NCBI GenBank assembly: GCA_021808985.1 | Contig: JAKBAQ010000002.1 | Location: forward strand, 1-43,246 | Source of the DNA: Pseudomonadota bacterium | GTDB lineage: Bacteria; Pseudomonadota; Alphaproteobacteria; Acetobacterales; Acetobacteraceae | Reading direction: 5' to 3' | Length of the DNA stretch: 43,246 nucleotides | Shown here: one piece after another, positions 41,933-43,246 of the stretch | Layout of the letters: each line of letters starts with the position of its first letter | How positions within the stretch are numbered: the stretch's first letter is position 1 | The notes under the pieces: model-generated | What the model was told of the DNA's origin: nothing | Database searches by the model: none | What the model saw: the letters and a program-made list of their open reading frames with translations, nothing else | Made by a program: the position numbers and the translations under genes

Positions 41933-41980
41933 CAGTATGGAGAGGAAACATAACCACGAGTTTGCACAGTGCTAAACTCA
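41904..41980 (-). ncRNA. Candidate small RNA (or 3' UTR) ending in an intrinsic terminator
   Basis: Read on the minus strand, a hairpin GAGTTTAGCACTGTGCAAACTC (41979-41958; stem with one bulged A) is followed by a 25-base linker containing TTTCCTCTCC and then the terminator hairpin below. Two stem-loops around a CU-rich, ribosome-binding-site-complementary linker is the layout of several alphaproteobacterial trans-acting small RNAs. A promoter is not obvious, so a 3' UTR of the SDR gene is the alternative. Confidence 0.35.
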
Positions 41981-42030
41981 TAAAGTTACGGTTTGGTTTA
42001 AACGCCCGCCCCCACCCGCGCCAAAATTGC

Positions 42031-42921
42031 CTATACGGTGCGCTGGGCTTTCTCCCGCGCGGCGGAGGCCTTTATGGCCTCTCGGGCACGCTCCCACTGC
42101 TCGCCGGTCAACCGCGAGAGGCCGGCGAAAGTGCTCGGCGCGGCAAGGTGGTGGCCGCCATCAATGCCTATGGTTTGGCCTGTAATGTAATCGCACCCAT
42201 CCGCCTGCAGAAATATCATGAGATTCTGCAACTCGGGCATCTCGCCAAAACGACGCATCGGCACCTCATCCGCCTGGCTGGCGCCAATCGAGGCCTCGGG
42301 AATCGGGCTCAGTCTCTCCCACGCGCCTTCCGTCGGAAACGGGCCGGGGGCAACCGCGTTGAGGCGGATGCCATAAGGCCCCCATTCCACGGCGAGCGAC
42401 ATGGTCATGGCATGCAAGGCGGTTTTCGCCATGGCGGACGGCACGACAAAGGCCGACCCCGTCCACACCCACGTAACCAGATTGCTCACGATGGACCCCC
42501 GCTGCCCCGCCGCGATCCAGCGCTTGCCCACCTCCAGCGTGGCGTAGAAATTGCCGTCCATCACCGTGGAGCGGATCGCCTCATAACCCCGCGGGGTAAG
42601 GTCCTTGGTGGGGGAAATAAAATTGGCCGCCGCGTTGTTGACCAGTCCAGTCAGCGCGCCATCCTGCCAGATTCGCTCAGCCATGGCGGCCACGGAGTCC
42701 GGTTCGCGCAAGTTGCAACCAATCGCGATAACCTTGCCCCCCGTCCCGGCGCTGATCTCAGCGGCGGCCTCCGCCAGAATGCCCTCGCGTCGGCCGCAAA
42801 TATAAACCGTGGCGCCATGCTGGGCAAAGCCGCGGGCAATCTCACGGCCAAGGCCGGTGCCCCCGCCGGAGACGAGAATACGCTTGCCCGCCAGGGCATC
42901 GCTGCGAAACGGTGAAACCAT
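42031..42921 (-). CDS. SDR family 2,4-dienoyl-CoA reductase (DECR1-like)
   Basis: 296 residues. The Rossmann site SGGGTGLGREIARGF is at residues 18-32 and NNAA at about 95. The usual YxxxK is replaced by PSAMAK: the tyrosine is absent while the lysine is kept, exactly as in mitochondrial DECR1, whose FVVPSASAK and AEWGKYGMRFN segments closely match FVVPSAMAK and VEWGPYGIRLN here. DECR enzymes use NADPH to reduce 2,4-dienoyl-CoA intermediates of unsaturated fatty acid oxidation. An AAGGA box precedes the ATG. It follows an acyl-CoA dehydrogenase gene by 12 bases, which supports a beta-oxidation role. Confidence 0.85.
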   Translation of the reverse strand: MVSPFRSDALAGKRILVSGGGTGLGREIARGFAQHGATVYICGRREGILAEAAAEISAGTGGKVIAIGCNLREPDSVAAMAERIWQDGALTGLVNNAAANFISPTKDLTPRGYEAIRSTVMDGNFYATLEVGKRWIAAGQRGSIVSNLVTWVWTGSAFVVPSAMAKTALHAMTMSLAVEWGPYGIRLNAVAPGPFPTEGAWERLSPIPEASIGASQADEVPMRRFGEMPELQNLMIFLQADGCDYITGQTIGIDGGHHLAAPSTFAGLSRLTGEQWERAREAIKASAAREKAQRTV

Positions 42922-42933
42922 GTTTTGTTTCCT

Positions 42934-43246
42934 TTACTCTTTGTTTTTCGCGGGTTTGCCGAGCCTGCCCGCGAACATTTGCTTGGCGATAATCGTCTTC
43001 ATGATCTCTATGGAGCCGCCCGCGATTTTGACAATGCGCGCATCGGCATAGGCACGGGTGATCGGATATTCCCACATATAGCCCCAACCGCCAAATAGTT
43101 GCAGGCATTTATCCACGGCCTCGCAATGCAGTTCACAAACGAACATTTTCGCCATCGCCGCGTCAACCGAATCCAGTTTCCCCTGCATGAACAAATCAAT
43201 GCATTTATCGGTATAAACCCGGGCCACGGTCGCCTTCGTCTGCAAA
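42934..43246 (-). CDS. Acyl-CoA dehydrogenase, C-terminal part (partial)
   Basis: The gene enters from the right edge; only the last 103 residues and the stop are here. KCLQLFGGWGYMWEYPITRAYADARIVKIAGGSIEIMKTIIAKQM is the C-terminal helical FAD- and CoA-binding domain of acyl-CoA dehydrogenases, including the usual QxFGGxGY motif (with W). The enzyme makes 2-enoyl-CoA and passes electrons to ETF and then to ETF-QO (present at 15019). The SDR reductase gene follows at once. Confidence 0.9.
   Translation of the reverse strand, partial: LQTKATVARVYTDKCIDLFMQGKLDSVDAAMAKMFVCELHCEAVDKCLQLFGGWGYMWEYPITRAYADARIVKIAGGSIEIMKTIIAKQMFAGRLGKPAKNKE

Noticed and set aside
1-43246. CRISPR array or complete prophage
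   Set aside because: No regularly spaced direct repeats of 25-40 bases were seen, and apart from the integrase fragment no phage structural or replication genes are present.

Overview
This is a high-GC chromosomal window from an alphaproteobacterium, most likely a Rhodospirillales/Acetobacteraceae-type heterotroph. That placement is an inference from protein character, GTG-start rpmH, codon use and the gene orders rpmH-rnpA-yidD-yidC-engB-argB and trx(cnoX)-LON-Trm112. Genes are densely packed, with many ATGA/GTGA stop-start overlaps.

Region by region. 1-1734: end of a CPBP membrane protease gene and a carboxylate-type MFS transporter (both minus). 1887-3552: a tRNA-Pro(CGG) gene whose 3' end is repeated as a 22-bp direct repeat 1.6 kb away. 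Between the repeats lie a truncated integrase, one orphan cargo gene of unknown function and three copies of a bipartite TRCAC-N6-TRCACAG motif, so this looks like a very small decayed integrative element. 3722-7236: cell wall pair amiC-like amidase and a class A penicillin-binding protein. 7269-9946: DUF1214 protein facing a TetR regulator across a perfect palindrome, then an ArsC-type reductase. 9955-10135: a hairpin-rich AT/GC-mosaic intergenic element. 10310-14871: small membrane protein, PA0069-type radical SAM, MoaB, lytic transglycosylase and uracil-DNA glycosylase. 15019-17296: ETF:ubiquinone oxidoreductase and a TMEM175-type channel. 17320-21357: argB, engB, yidC, yidD, rnpA, rpmH. 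21525-25420: patatin plus sensor histidine kinase, siroheme synthase (dehydrogenase/chelatase) and APS reductase. 25422-28994: a five-gene operon, Trx/TPR co-chaperone, LON-domain protein, Trm112, DUF971, DHA2 efflux pump. 29131-29557: tRNA-Gly and a small lipoprotein.

29573-38484 is the main accessory system: a single-strand run of six genes, in transcription order cytochrome P450, Rieske dioxygenase alpha, beta, ene-reductase flavoenzyme, KstD/fumarate-reductase-like FAD dehydrogenase, second ene-reductase flavoenzyme, facing an IclR regulator. Together with the acyl-CoA dehydrogenase and DECR-like reductase at the right end, it suggests an oxidative pathway for a polycyclic, steroid-like, terpenoid or aromatic substrate that is finished by beta-oxidation. 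The substrate cannot be read from sequence.

39565-41799: CPHC mini-protein, M20 amidohydrolase, TRIC-type channel, tRNA-Leu(UAA). 41904-43246: candidate small RNA/terminator with a CU-rich linker, DECR-like SDR and the 3' end of an acyl-CoA dehydrogenase gene.
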